NCBI GenBank assembly: GCA_028023455.1
Contig: JAQFVV010000111.1
Span: forward strand, 2,981,909 to 3,045,908
Origin: Epiperipatus broadwayi
Lineage: Eukaryota; Onychophora; Udeonychophora; Euonychophora; Peripatidae
DNA: 64,000 nucleotides
Reading direction: 5' to 3'
Shown here: one piece after another, positions 21,435 to 32,697 of the stretch
Numbering within the stretch: the stretch's first letter is position 1
Layout of the letters: each line of letters opens with the position of its first letter
Notes under the pieces: model-generated
Told to the model about the DNA's origin: nothing
Database searches by the model: none
The model's input: only the letters and a program-made list of their open reading frames with translations
Program-made: the position numbers and the translations under genes

Positions 21435-24400
21435 ACATAATAATTTCATTTGGTTTAAAAAGAATATTATTTTTAATTTATCATTTAACACATATTCTTC
21501 TTGTTCAATACACATAAGGTTTTCTTAATACAATATTGGATATTATAGTCCATTTTTAGACATTTCTTTTAATTTACACAGAGTTTTCACATAACATTTA
21601 GTACAAGAGTTTTTTCTAAATCTATTTTTCAATTTAGATCAAATTTAAAGTAGTATTCATACAAAATTTATCAAATCTACTTTTTCTATCACTTAACAAC
21701 TTTTATCAATGGAAATATTCACACATAATATTGCTTATTCAATTATTTTCACAAAGCTGTTAAGTTAAAACTTTCTAACTTCATGCGTATTCAGTAGCTA
21801 TTATGTACAGTTGTCCATAAAAATAATAGTTTTTAATCACTTATCACTTTATCATAGACATAATTCCATATTAATAATTTTCTAAATTAAAAATATTAAT
21901 TTGTGAATCAACTTTGTCAATCAAAATTTTTCATTTTTTAGTCAATACAATAAGCATACATTAATTATTACTATAATAACAGTATTGGCATTCATGTAAT
22001 TTCTTCTTTTTCATAAATATTTAGTTCTTTAAGATTTCCTTTGATACAAAGACAACAAACATTTAAAAGTTTTAGGAATTATTCTATCTTAACAAATTAT
22101 AGCAGAAGGCTAAAATTATGTAGTTAGCACTAAATTTTTCGTTCTTTTCCAATATATCTGCTTCAAAATGAGACATCCAAACAGTTCATGATTAATAACA
22201 TCTTTAGATAAAATAAGATAATTTAAAAGTAATACGTGTAATATTCTAAGCAAGGGTTTTGTTCTAGATGTACCATTAATTAACATATGATTGATAAATT
22301 CTTTCTTTATATTTGATCTAGACATCTTGGTTAAATTTAGGATAGGAATTCAGTGCCTGGGTTCAAAATTATTACACGGACACAATTTACTTTATAAAAA
22401 AAACTTTTTAACATTTTACACTTATTTGACTTTCAAATTTAAATTTGTCTGCAACTTTTATGCACTTTTTTTACATTTCCCTCTAATGCAATTCCTTTGG
22501 TGCAACTCTTCTAATATAATTCTCTAAATACAATTCTTCCCAAATATGGGTATGTACATCCTTATATAACTTACTGTTGTCAATCACTCTGACTGACAAG
22601 AAACATTTCCTATTGATTTCTCCACTGTTGATTCAACATCTGATTGGTTTTTAGTGTGGTCTGACACTAATTATTCATAAATAACCAGGCAGTTATGTGA
22701 TACTTAGGAATTTCAAAATATTAAGTTATATGGTTAAATAAAAAACTAAAAACTAATAACGAATATTAAATAAAAACTATTTAAACTAATTCAATTATAT
22801 AAATGAATAATATCAGAGATTCATTTAACCTTGACTAAAATTTTTTAATCAAACAAGATGCTATAGAATGATACTAAACATTACATACAAGGAACAATAT
22901 TATTCTCAATAAATAAATTACCACACAAGCACACACACATTTAAAGATCATTCCCTATCTTTTACTATCGAATTTAAAGTTTTTTTTAAAATAGCAATAA
23001 ACATATTTATCTATTTCTAAATTAAACCAATTAATGTACTATCTGTCTCAACTTTAATTCTATTATTTAATAAATTGACTGATTAATTTTACAAATGATT
23101 TTAAATCAAATATTTTATTAAATTATAATAATTACTCTTAAATTTTAACCTACTAATTCATTTAACCAATATTAGCTTAGTACTTCAGGTTTTTATCTAA
23201 TTACTCTAACTTATATTAATCTAACTTCAAAATGACTATCTACATTTTAGATTTCACTTATTAACATATGCTTTAACTATAGTTTACAATATTATAGCAA
23301 AGCCATCAATTAAAACATATTTCATATTCATGATAGAAACATTTTAATCATTAGTCATTTAAAGTTCTCCATGTTTAGATAATTTATAGCCACATTAAAT
23401 TTAATAAACTTTTCTTAGAAATTTTTTTTTTTCTAGTTATATATCTGCAATAACAAAACACCAGCTTTCTTGGCAAAACCACACACACACACTGTATATA
23501 TATAATTAGCAAATAAAATATGCCTTGTCAAATAATTTACATTTGAATTGCATACTATTTATCTATTATACTTATATTATATATAGAGCTTGCAAAACAA
23601 ACTCTTAACAAGCTTATTAAATTAAGTCATGTGACATGTGACTTGATTTTTTTTTATAATTCTATTATACTTATTATATTATTTTATGGATGTATCTATT
23701 ATGTCTTGTGGACAATACACTAAGAAAGCAAAAAAAACAAAACAAAGTTATATCCTAGCATAAATATTGCTAAAACAAATATAAAAAAAATATATTTTGC
23801 AATATTTAATTTGTATGTTTCATTTCTTTAGTATTTTATTATCAAAATAACCATAAACTTATTAATTTACATTTAATAAGAATATTTATATTTTAGAGGA
23901 TTATTAACTGTACAAATTTTCATTAATATCATTCATAAATATTTATATATAAAAACTTTTTTTAGATGTGAATAAATAAACATACTTTTCTTTCAACAAC
24001 TTTAATCATTCTTTTTGAAAATTATATATATATATATTGTTTACCAAACAGACAAACATATGCATTCCCAAAACAAAAAGAAATTTACAAAAATAAATTA
24101 CTTCGTAAGGTTTTCTTTTATTCATAAAGATCGTCCATCAAATTGCAATTCCGTTGAAAAACACAATATTTATTATGTATAACAAAAATTTTAGAATCCA
24201 TTAACGCATTTTATATAAAAACACAAATATAATTTACAATTTATAATCTATATATTTTTCTATAAATCCCGTGACATGTTCTATTGTATCTGTTGACAGT
24301 ATATATCATCCATTCTTACTTCAAAATATTAGCATTCCATTAAAATTATCCATTTTGACGATTTTCTTTTTAATAAAGTATTCCTTAGTCAACAGTTTAT

Positions 24401-24470
24401 AGTGTTTAATCAAGTTTCATTTATATAATAGCAATAGTAATTATTAATTTTTTCAAAATATTTTTATGAA
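21435..24470. other. AT-rich sequence, no gene recognised
   Basis: Long AT-rich stretch with short CA tracts (22925, 23480) and a second copy of repeat D at 23584-23657. No gene. Confidence 0.5.
23584..23657 (+). repeat. Short dispersed repeat (family D), copy 2
   Basis: Matches 16678-16740 (AGAGCT, CTTATTAAATTAAGTCATG, TGTGACTTGATTTTTTTT). Confidence 0.6.
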
Positions 24471-24480
24471 TTATACCACA

Positions 24481-24588
24481 ATAGTCAAGCGTTGGTGGCC
24501 GAAAGGTCAACACAGCCGCCTTACAAGCAGTTGTCCCGGGTTAGCGGGTTCGCTTCCTGGCCGATGCTATGACACATGAGCAAAAAAG
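24481..24588 (+). repeat. Retroposed tRNA-derived sequence (tRNA-Val(UAC)-like) with target-site duplication
   Basis: A GC-rich 79-nt block (24489-24567) folds like a tRNA: 7-bp acceptor GCGTTGG/CCGATGC (two wobbles), an A-box-like TGGCCGAAAGG, an anticodon loop CTTACAA giving anticodon TAC, and a B-box-like GGGTTCGCTTCC. The D arm is irregular and the anticodon stem has one mismatch. It is followed by GCAAAAAAG and flanked by TATACCACA at 24472-24480 and 24589-24597, which indicates retroposition as a tRNA pseudogene or minimal SINE, not a working tRNA gene. Confidence 0.65.
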
Positions 24589-24599
24589 TATACCACAGT

Positions 24600-25320
24600 A
24601 CTTCACTCTGATATATCTAGTTATCACAATAAGATGATTTTTATCTGATATTATTATATTTATATTCTCAAAAGATTTGGAAGTCTTTTGAGCAGATGTT
24701 TTATAGATATAGCTCATAATATTCGTTTTCAATTTTAAATAAAATTATTGCTATATACAAACAAATTGTTATGCAGTTTAGCTATTAAGATAAAAATGAG
24801 AGTGAATTTAATCAAAAATCAGAAGATTAAATAGTTTTCTTCCAATGATGTTATATTTATGTCATTATCCTAGATATTATAGCATTTTATATTGTAAACT
24901 CTAATTTCACTTGTTACCACATTCTTTTCTATTAAGAAGCAAATTTATTTATTTGTCCACTCTATAAAATTTCTTTTTTAACACATCAGCATTCTATAAT
25001 ATTAATATATACTTTTAAAACTTTAAAAAAATAAATATTACACTATGTTTTAAAAATAATAAAAAGAAATAATTCTACAAATCAAACACGAAAATTCAAA
25101 ATTATATTAAAATAAAATGGACATTCTTTTCTATTTATCTATTTTAATATACTATAATTAAAATTTAAAATACTGATTTTAAATAAATTACATATTTTAA
25201 AATAATATATTGAATACATAAAATTTAATACTTCTGAATTTTCCTAAGGCATATAAAACACATGTAAATGAATACTATTTATTTAACAATAATTCAATAT
25301 TTTAAGTAAACTTTCTTATT
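24600..25320. other. AT-rich sequence, no gene recognised
   Basis: Nothing supportable was found. Confidence 0.5.
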
Positions 25321-25339
25321 GCATTGCCAAATGTATATA

Positions 25340-25632
25340 ATATAATATTAAACCATCCATGTACCTTATCACTGTTTGACAATGCTTTAATTACCATCCT
25401 CTTTTACAGTTTCAATTACTCCAGCAATCTTCTTCAGAACTACAACATAATACAAATATATGAATATAAATATACACAAACATATAATATTAAATCTTCC
25501 ATGCACCTTATCACTGTTTGACAATGCTTAATTACCATCCTCTTTTACAGTTTCAATTACCCCAGCAACCTTCTTCAGAACTACAACATAATACAAATAT
25601 ATGAATATAAATATACATGAACATATAATTTA
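25340..25632 (-). repeat. Tandem PLE 3'-end repeat (145-bp period)
   Basis: Two nearly identical copies; each reads, on the minus strand, GTTCTGAAGAAG, TGGGGTAATTGAAACTG or close variant, then GTGATAAGGT. The matching single copy of the partner element is at about 31725-31830. Confidence 0.8.
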
Positions 25633-26129
25633 TATACATTATATGTATATACTTCATATACATATAATTATATACACATATAATTACATACATATACAAC
25701 TATATGCATAAAATATATATACATTCTATATATACATCTTATAATCATCATTTATTTATTACCTTTTACATATTATTATATATTTTACCCCTTTTTATAT
25801 TGTATATTTATAATTTAAAACCTCCTATAATCATATATATTCTATTTTTATTTTACTATTATTAAACTTTTAAATATTTAACTCTAATATTTTTTATACT
25901 TTACATTATTGTTATTCATTTTATTAACAATCAGTATTTATCATTTATTCATTCAATTATTTATAATTTACTTTAATCTATAATATTATTATCTTAAACA
26001 TATTTTTACCTACCTTATTCAAAACTCAACTGCTAAATTCAAATTTTAAAAATTACAGTTATATTTTTAGTAGCTCTCTCTTCCTATTTTTTATATAACT
26101 AAATTTTTCAAATTTTGATTTATTTTATG

Positions 26130-26560
26130 TCAAAATTTTTTTCAGGCCCAAATCTATATTTAAACTGGCTTAATATTATTAATATAAATAGCCTCTTTTA
26201 TTTTTCTATCCCTTTTATTATCTGTAAATTATAACATTCTTATATAATCCTTTTCAAACTCATGCCCCGTTTCTAATTTACATAAATTATAACATCCTTA
26301 TATAATCCTTTTCAAACTCATGCCCTGTTTCTAATTTACATAAATTATAACATCCTTATATAATCCTTTTCAAACTCATGCCCTGTTTCTAATTTATGAG
26401 TGAATTTTTATCATACTTATGTTGTAATAATCTTCTTCGATATATTGAATTTTTTGTTTCTTCTACATAATTTACTTTTAGATTATTAATTTGAGACTTT
26501 TAACAATTAATCTTATATATTTCATTTATTTCATTATCTGAATTTCTATCATAAATACTA
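26130..26560 (-). pseudogene. PLE GIY-YIG endonuclease domain (minus copy), disrupted
   Basis: Minus-strand text equivalent to HKLEIGHEFEKDFIRML of the partner copy is present three times because of a 58-bp triplication (26226-26400), followed by the ending that in the partner reads KPVLNRDLGLK (about 26190-26140). The GIY-YIG nuclease of PLEs nicks target DNA. 58 is not a multiple of three, so this copy cannot encode it. Confidence 0.75.
26226..26400 (-). repeat. 58-bp tandem triplication inside the endonuclease region
   Basis: AAATTATAACAT starts at 26226, 26284 and 26342, with ATAATCCTTTTCAAACTCAT in each unit. The last two units are virtually identical. Confidence 0.9.
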
Positions 26561-26593
26561 ATATATTTATTTTTAAAATACTAATCATATTTT

Positions 26594-26803
26594 AAACAAT
26601 GAGGATTGCCAATTCCTCTACAAGCTTTATGATAAATGCTTAGCCAGAGCCAGCACTTAAAATATCCTGACAGAGATATTTTAAGTGCTGGCTCTGGCTA
26701 AGCATTTATCATAAAGCTTGTAGAGGAATTGGTAATCCTCATTGTTTATAACTTACAAGCTTAAGAGATAGGGTCATGTGATCTATGACTCTTATTTTGA
26801 CTG
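26594..26803. mobile_element. Foldback insertion with 73-bp arms and 13-bp target-site duplication
   Basis: Arms 26594-26666 and 26675-26747 are inverted copies with one mismatch seen, separated by 8 nt. A non-inverted tail of about 56 bp (26748-26803) related to repeat D follows. The whole is flanked by CTAATCATATTTT at 26581-26593 and 26804-26816, and the partner PLE has this word once and no insertion, so this is a real insertion. No coding capacity. Confidence 0.88.
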
Positions 26804-26829
26804 CTAATCATATTTTGTCTCTTTTTATT

Positions 26830-28340
26830 AACTACTTTACATTTAATACATTGATAATTTTTTTTATTAATTTTACCTATAGCTTTATTTAATTTTTTAA
26901 CTACATAATTATTCCTGTATTTATACCTATATAATTAACTTTATTACTACTTCTTTCTTCTCTATTATTATTTATATATTCTATTTTATTTTCTATTAAT
27001 CTAATATTATCATTTATAAATTTATTTGGATAATCATTATTTATAAATTCTTCTTTAATTAAATCTATTTGTTTAACATAATCTTCTTTACTTGAGCAAT
27101 AATTTCCTGCTCTATGAATTTTAGAATGTATTGTAGTTACTTTATACTTTATATTATATTTGAATGCCAATTAGTTATATTATTATCTATATTACTTTTC
27201 TTATGAATTGATATTTCAATCCTCCATTTCCCTCCTTCATATGACTTCATCAATTTTATATCTAAATATGTCAGTAAATTATTCTCTTCTCTTTCTACAA
27301 TAAATTTAATATTCTTATCCATCTTATTAACATCATCTATAAATAAATCTATCTATCTTTGTGTTTTATTAAATATTAATAAATAATCATATACATATCT
27401 CTGAATAAATATTGAGCATTATTATTCACTAACACTAACTTATCCAATTCTTTCATATAAACATTACTCAATTCTCCATTTAATGCTTATCCTATTAGTA
27501 GACCTTTTTGTTTATAAAACCTATCATTAAATTGAAATGTTATTTCTTTACAACATAATTTTATAATGTCTTTTAATTGTTTTATAGGTATATTTATATC
27601 TTTATTATTATTTGTTTAATATTTAATAATAATATCTATTGCTTTCTCTACATTAACATTTGTATGCATTGTTACAACATCCATTTTAATCATTATCAAA
27701 TTATAAGTACTAAATTTATTTATTACATTTTTAATATCACTTATTAAAACTTTATTATTTTTTATATATGATTTACAGGTAGTATCAAGATATTTCTTTA
27801 AAACCTTATTTCCCAACCATTTAGATACTTTTTTATAGTATGAACCACTGTCATTAATAACTGGTCTTAATGGTATACCTTCTTTAAAAATTTAAGTGCT
27901 TTATACATTTTACCTGCTGTACAATAGTTTACCCCTAAATAATCAAATATATTATAACCAATAATACTCTTTTTATAAAAGTCTCTTATTATTGTATATA
28001 TTCTTACATTCACCAGTATAGTATGATATTTTTTAATTATCCCAAATATATTATTTTTCAACATATTATTCATTTTTTAATACAATCCTCTTTATTTATC
28101 ATCACCACTTTATTCCCTTTATCTGATTTTGTAAAAACTATTATATCCTTATATTCATCCTTTATTTTTTTAATATGCTTTATTTTAACATCAATTTTAT
28201 AAATTCATTATTTTCATGTTTCTTTCTTATTTTATAAATCATATTTTCTACTTCTTTTTAAATTCTTCCACCCAAACTTTATCTTTATTACTAATAATTT
28301 TATTACTATCTATTGTCTGATGTTAATAGGTTTTGTAATT
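26830..28340 (-). pseudogene. PLE reverse transcriptase (minus copy), broken
   Basis: PLE reverse transcriptase copies RNA at the target site. On the minus strand: FTKSDKGNKVVMINKED near 28130, a DYLGVNYC block near 27930, PLRPVINDSGSYY near 27860, the KMDVVTMHTNVNVEKAIDI block near 27680 (palm motif with TNxN), FNDRFYKQKGLLIG near 27500, and RYVYDYLLIFNKTQR near 27400, where a YVDD-type active site has its first Asp replaced by Tyr. The thumb region with TIHSKIHRAGNYCSSKEDY is open at 27170-26901. Frameshifts and stops separate the blocks. Family assignment is by recalled PLE motif order. Confidence 0.85.
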
Positions 28341-28849
28341 CTCTTCTATATAACTAAGGAAGAAAAAGGCTTTTAAAAAAATTATGTGGGTTGAAGAAGG
28401 TATTGATTAATAAAAATACAGAGAATAGAGATAATAAGAAAATAAGGAAGTTAAAAGAAAAAAAGTATTAAAGATGGATGAGAAGAAATGGAATAATTAT
28501 AAGAACAAAATTTATAATATGGCATGTATAGAATTGATAGAAAAAGAAAAGGAAATTATAACTAAAGGGATTAAATATGTACCATAGGGATATAATGGGA
28601 ATAATTATATAATAGAATTGATAACAATAAAAGAAAAAATAGCTCAGAAGTATGTAGAAGAGAATTACAAAATCTATGATTATCAGAATATAGATAGTAA
28701 TAAAATTATTAGTAATAAAGTTAAAGTTTGGATGGAAGAATTTAATAATGAAGTAAAAAAATATGATTTATAGAATAAGAAAGAAACATAAAAATAAAAG
28801 AAATAATAAGGTTGGTGTTGTTAAAATAAAGTATATTAAAGAAATAAAG

Positions 28850-30050
28850 GATAAATATAAATATAAAATAGTTTTTACAAAATCAGACAAAGGGAATAAA
28901 TTGGTAATGATAAATAAAGAGGATTATATAAAAAATGAATAATATGTTGAAGGATAATATATCTGGGATAATTAAAAAAGATGACACTAAATTGTTGAAT
29001 GTAAGAATATATAAAATAATAAGAGACTTTTATAAAAAAGGTATTGTTGATTATAATACATTTGATTATTTAGGGGTGAAAGATTGTACATCAGCTTAAA
29101 TTTATGGAGCTCCTAAATTTTTTAAAAAAGGTGTACCATTAAGACCAGTTATTAATGACAGTGGTTCATATTATAATAAAGTATCTAAATGGTTGACTAA
29201 TAAGGTTTTAAAAAAATATATTGATATTACCTGTAAGTAATATATAAACAATAATAAAGTTTTAATAAGTGATATTAAAAATATAATAAATAAATATAGT
29301 ACTTATAATTTGACAATGATTAAAATGAATGTTGTATCAATGTATAGAAATATTAATGTAGAGAAAGCAATAGATATAATAATTAATAGATGTAAAAGGA
29401 ATAGTAATAAAGATATAAATATATCTGTAAAATAATTAAAAGAGATTATAAAATTATGTTGCAAAGAAATAACATTTTAATTTAATGATAGGTTTTATAA
29501 ACAAAAAAGTTTACTAATAGGAGAAGCATTAAGTGGAGTATTGAGTAATGTTTATATGGAAGAATTGAAGAAGTTAATGTTAGTGAATAATAATTCTCCA
29601 GTCTTTATTAATAGATATATAGATACTTATTTATTGATATTTAATAAAACACAAAGATAGATAGATTTGTTTATAGAGGATATTAATATGATGGATAAGA
29701 ATATTAAATTTATTGTAGAAAAAGAAGAGAATAATTTATTGACATATTTAGATATAAAATTGATTAAGTCATATAAAGAAAGGAAATGTAGGATTGAAAC
29801 AGCAATTCATAAGAAAAGTAATATGGAGAATAATATAATTAATTGGAATTCAATTATAACATATAAAGTAAATACAATACATTCTAGAATTCTTAGTGCA
29901 GTAAATTATTGTTCAAGTAAAGAAGATTATATTAAACAAATAGATTTAATTAAAGTAGAATTTATAAATAATGATTATCCAAATAAATTTACAAATCAAA
30001 ATATTATATTAGTAGAAAATAAGATAGAATATATAATTAATAATAAATAA
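28850..30050 (+). pseudogene. PLE reverse transcriptase (plus copy), broken
   Basis: Blocks in order: VFTKSDKGNKLVMINKEDYI near 28875-28935, FDYLGVKDCTS near 29062-29093, PLRPVINDSGSYYNKVSKWL near 29140-29195, VLISDIKNIINKYSTYNL near 29260-29315, NVVSMYRNINVEKAIDI near 29330-29380, GEALSGVLSNVYMEELKK near 29521-29575, and RYIDTYLLIFNKTQR near 29610-29655. The YVDD-type catalytic box reads YIDT, so the second catalytic Asp is lost; the minus copy has lost the other. The last 127 codons (29667-30047) are open and hold TIHSRILSAVNYCSSKEDYI, then are cut by an insertion. Confidence 0.87.
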
Positions 30051-30661
30051 GCATTTATTTTTATAGCGTCTGTATACAATTTGTAATTACATTCATATCG
30101 GCCTTTCAAGCCAATTGTGCAAACGCTTTGTGAGTGTTAAATAATAAATGAATACCCTCTGACCAATACAAGATATAGAATTTATGCAGGAATAAAAAGA
30201 ATCCCTCTTATTCCTATGACTCAAATATTTATATATGAGCAAATCTGAAGTACTGGCACAGAAGGTGTGACAATATAACAGTCACTTTAAATTACTATAT
30301 ACAATGTCTGAATGAATGATGCCAATGAAATTATATACAGATGCTATAAAAATAAATGCTTATTTATATATATGATTAAGTTTCAGTTGGAATGATGCTT
30401 AGTAAATTCTAGAAAATTTCATCGGCATCATTCATTCAGACATTGTATATAGTAATTTAAAGTGACTGTTATATTGTCACACCTTCTGTGCCAGTACTTC
30501 AGATTTGCTCATATATAAATATTTGAGTCATAGGAATAAGAGGGATTCTTTTTATTCCTGCATAAATTCTATATCTTGTATTGGTCAGAGGGTATTCATT
30601 TATTATTTAACACTCACAAAGCGTTTGCACAATTGGCTTGAAAGGCCGATATGAATGTAAT
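30048..30661. mobile_element. Foldback insertion (~614 bp) with 16-bp target-site duplication
   Basis: Flanked by TATAATTAATAATAAA at 30032-30047 and 30662-30677; the minus PLE copy is uninterrupted at this point. Arms of about 250 bp (about 30080-30335 and 30420-30661) are inverted copies with few differences. In addition the left terminal 28 bp (30049-30077) is inverted at about 30333-30361, so the structure is terminus, arm, inverted terminus, loop, inverted arm. It has no open frame and no hammerhead core that I could find. Confidence 0.85.
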
Positions 30662-30863
30662 TATAATTAATAATAAAAAAGAAAAAAGTAATAATAAAGT
30701 TAATTATATAGGTATAAAGACAGGAAATAATTATGTAGTTAAAATTTTAAATAAAGTTATAGGTAAAATTAATAAAGAATTTGGTAATGTATTAAATGTG
30801 AAAGTAGTTAATAAAAAAAGAAAAAATATGATTAGTATTTTAAAAAATAAGTATTTAAGATAA
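30651..30863 (+). pseudogene. PLE linker region downstream of the insertion
   Basis: From about 30663 the reading INNKKEKSNNKVNYIGIKTG matches the minus element's linker (SSNKVNYIGINTG), so this frame is the interrupted continuation of the reverse transcriptase frame. The first few codons derive from the insertion end. Confidence 0.75.
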
Positions 30864-30889
30864 AAATTCAGATAATAAAAATAAATAGT

Positions 30890-31145
30890 GTCAATTTAAT
30901 AATCTAAAAGTAAATTATGTAGGAGAATCAAAAAATTCAATATATAGAAGACTATTACAAAATTAGTATGATAAAAATTCACCATTATATTTACATAAAT
31001 TAGAAATAGGGCATGAGTTTGAAAAGGATTTTATTAGGATGTTACAATTTACAGATAACAAAAGGGATAGGAAAATAAAAGAGGCTATTTATATTAATAA
31101 TATTAAGCCAGTTTTAAATAGAGATTTGGGCCTGAAAAAAATTTT
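30890..31145 (+). pseudogene. PLE GIY-YIG endonuclease domain (plus copy)
   Basis: Translated with one stop: KVNYVGESKNSIYRRLLQN, then SPLYLHKLEIGHEFEKDFIR, then RKIKEAIYINNIKPVLNRDL. YVGES corresponds to the YIG half of the GIY-YIG box, with the conserved Arg (RRL), Glu (KEAIYI) and Asn (LNRD) in the expected order. The upstream GIY half is not clear. It is inactive because of the stop near 30962 and the lesions upstream. Confidence 0.8.
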
Positions 31146-31839
31146 GATATAAAATAATTAAGAAATTGAAAGGTTTAGTTATATAAAAATATGAAGAGGG
31201 AGTTTCTAATAAAATAAATGTAAAATTTAAAGAGTGGGCTACTAAAAATATAACTAATTTTTAAATTTTGAATTTAGCAATTGAGTTTTGAAGTTATAAA
31301 AAGAAAGGTAGGTAAAAATATGTTTAAGATAATAATATTATAGATTAAAGTAAATTATAAATAACTGAATGAATAAATTATAAATACTAATTGTTAATAA
31401 AATGAATAATAATAATGTAAAGTATAAAAAAATATTACATTTAAAAGTGTAATAACAGTAAAATAAAAAATAAAAATAGAATATATATGATTATAGAAGG
31501 TTTTAAATGATAAATATAAAATGTAAAAAGGGTAAAAAATATAATATTTAAAAGATAATAAATAAATGATGATTATATAGAATGTATATAAGTTGCATGT
31601 ATATAGTTATATATGCAAGTAATTATCTGTGTGTATATAATTATATGTGTATGCATATGAATTATATACTTATGTGTATAAATTATATGTTCATGTATAT
31701 TTATATTTACATATTTGTATTATTTTGTAGTTCTGAAGAAGATTACTGGAGCAATTGAAACTGTAAAAGAGGGTCGCAATTAAAGCATTGCGAAACAGTG
31801 ATAAGATATATGGATGATTTAATATTATATTATAATTCA

Positions 31840-32250
31840 ATATTTTATTTGCTTATGTTTAAAGATTGTAATTAAAATGTTAAATAAATTTATCAATACA
31901 TACTTTATTTTATTATTGCTGTCATATAGAACTATTTATATACTTTTATTATTATATTCCTAACACAATATATACATCATTATTTATATTATATTATCCA
32001 AAAAATAAAAAAAATATTAATCTTAAAATTTTGCCATGAGATAAAATAAAAATAATAAATTTTGATACATCACCTATTAAAATATTATGATGTGATATTA
32101 AAATCGCCTTTTAATAATAAAGTAAACTATTTTAATTATCTATAAATTCATTTAGATACTCTCAAAGTTAAATCAAGCTAGCAAAAAAAATTATATAGAT
32201 AACATCGTCAAGTTTAATCTCATCAGAATACTACAGTATATAAAATAGTA
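31840..32250. other. AT-rich sequence, no gene recognised
   Basis: Nothing supportable was found. Confidence 0.5.
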
Positions 32251-32344
32251 ATATATATATATAGGGTATATGAGCACAGACTTTCACACAACCCACCACT
32301 CTCCCCACTATCTCATAACACTGAACACATATATGTCGAAAAGA

Positions 32345-32411
32345 TAAATAATCACCAATATACGTATTTCATGCTTAACCAGCAATCATCAGTTGGTCCA
32401 GATTACCATCT
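32345..32411 (-). ncRNA. Hammerhead ribozyme motif, family B (32.4 kb, minus)
   Basis: Minus strand: CTGATGA (32392-32386), stem II TGCT/AGCA, GAAA (32370-32367), palindromic stem III ATACGTAT, A17, and stem I ACCAA/TTGGT. Same as the 32.7-kb motif base for base in the core. Confidence 0.82.
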
Positions 32412-32697
32412 CTACACATATATGCTATAAGTGCTCAGATACATATTAAGTTAGCCAATCCTCATACTTTAATAGACAAGCTTCAATCTACTCCAACTCT
32501 TCAACCGTCCATCCAATTGAAAATCTGATGATGGAATGCTCAAAGGCCACCCTAAGGCCGAGATTTTTGCATTCCATCATCAGATTTTCAATTGGATGGA
32601 CGGTTGAAGAGTTGGAGTAGATTGAAGCTTGTCTATTAAAGTATGAGGATTGGCTAACTTAATATGTATCTGAGCACTTATAGCATATATGTGTAGA

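Larger units (their letters stand above)
25322..28348 (-). mobile_element. Penelope-like element, minus-strand copy
   Basis: On the minus strand the element runs from a truncated 5' side at about 28348, through reverse transcriptase (28340-26830) and GIY-YIG endonuclease (about 26560-26130), to a 3' end with GTTCTGAAGAAG. The 3' end is present twice in tandem (CCTTATCACTGTTTGACAAT at 25362 and 25507, period 145), as in the repeat ends of PLEs. It is the inverted partner of 28350-31835 and close to it in sequence but lacks about 300 bp of the partner's 5' side. It is broken by frameshifts and by insertions listed separately. Confidence 0.85.
28350..31835 (+). mobile_element. Penelope-like element, plus-strand copy
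   Basis: This is the inverted partner of the preceding element; their 5' sides abut at about 28349. Order: A-rich leader, reverse transcriptase (about 28850-30047), an insertion at 30048-30661, the rest of the thumb and linker (30662-30860), GIY-YIG endonuclease (about 30890-31145), A/T-rich tail and 3' end with GTTCTGAAGAAG near 31730. Several stops (for example in YIKNE-stop near 28940) and substitutions make it inactive. Confidence 0.85.

Noticed and set aside
24489-24567. Functional tRNA-Val gene
   Set aside because: Irregular D arm, mismatch in the anticodon stem, A-rich tail and TSD point to a retroposed copy.
25340-25632. Hammerhead in the PLE 3' repeat (CTGAAGA followed by GAAAC)
   Set aside because: The boxes are present, but an extra base sits before stem II, the base at position 17 would be G, which is not cleavable, and no stem I pairing exists. 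The 31.73-kb copy has the same defects.
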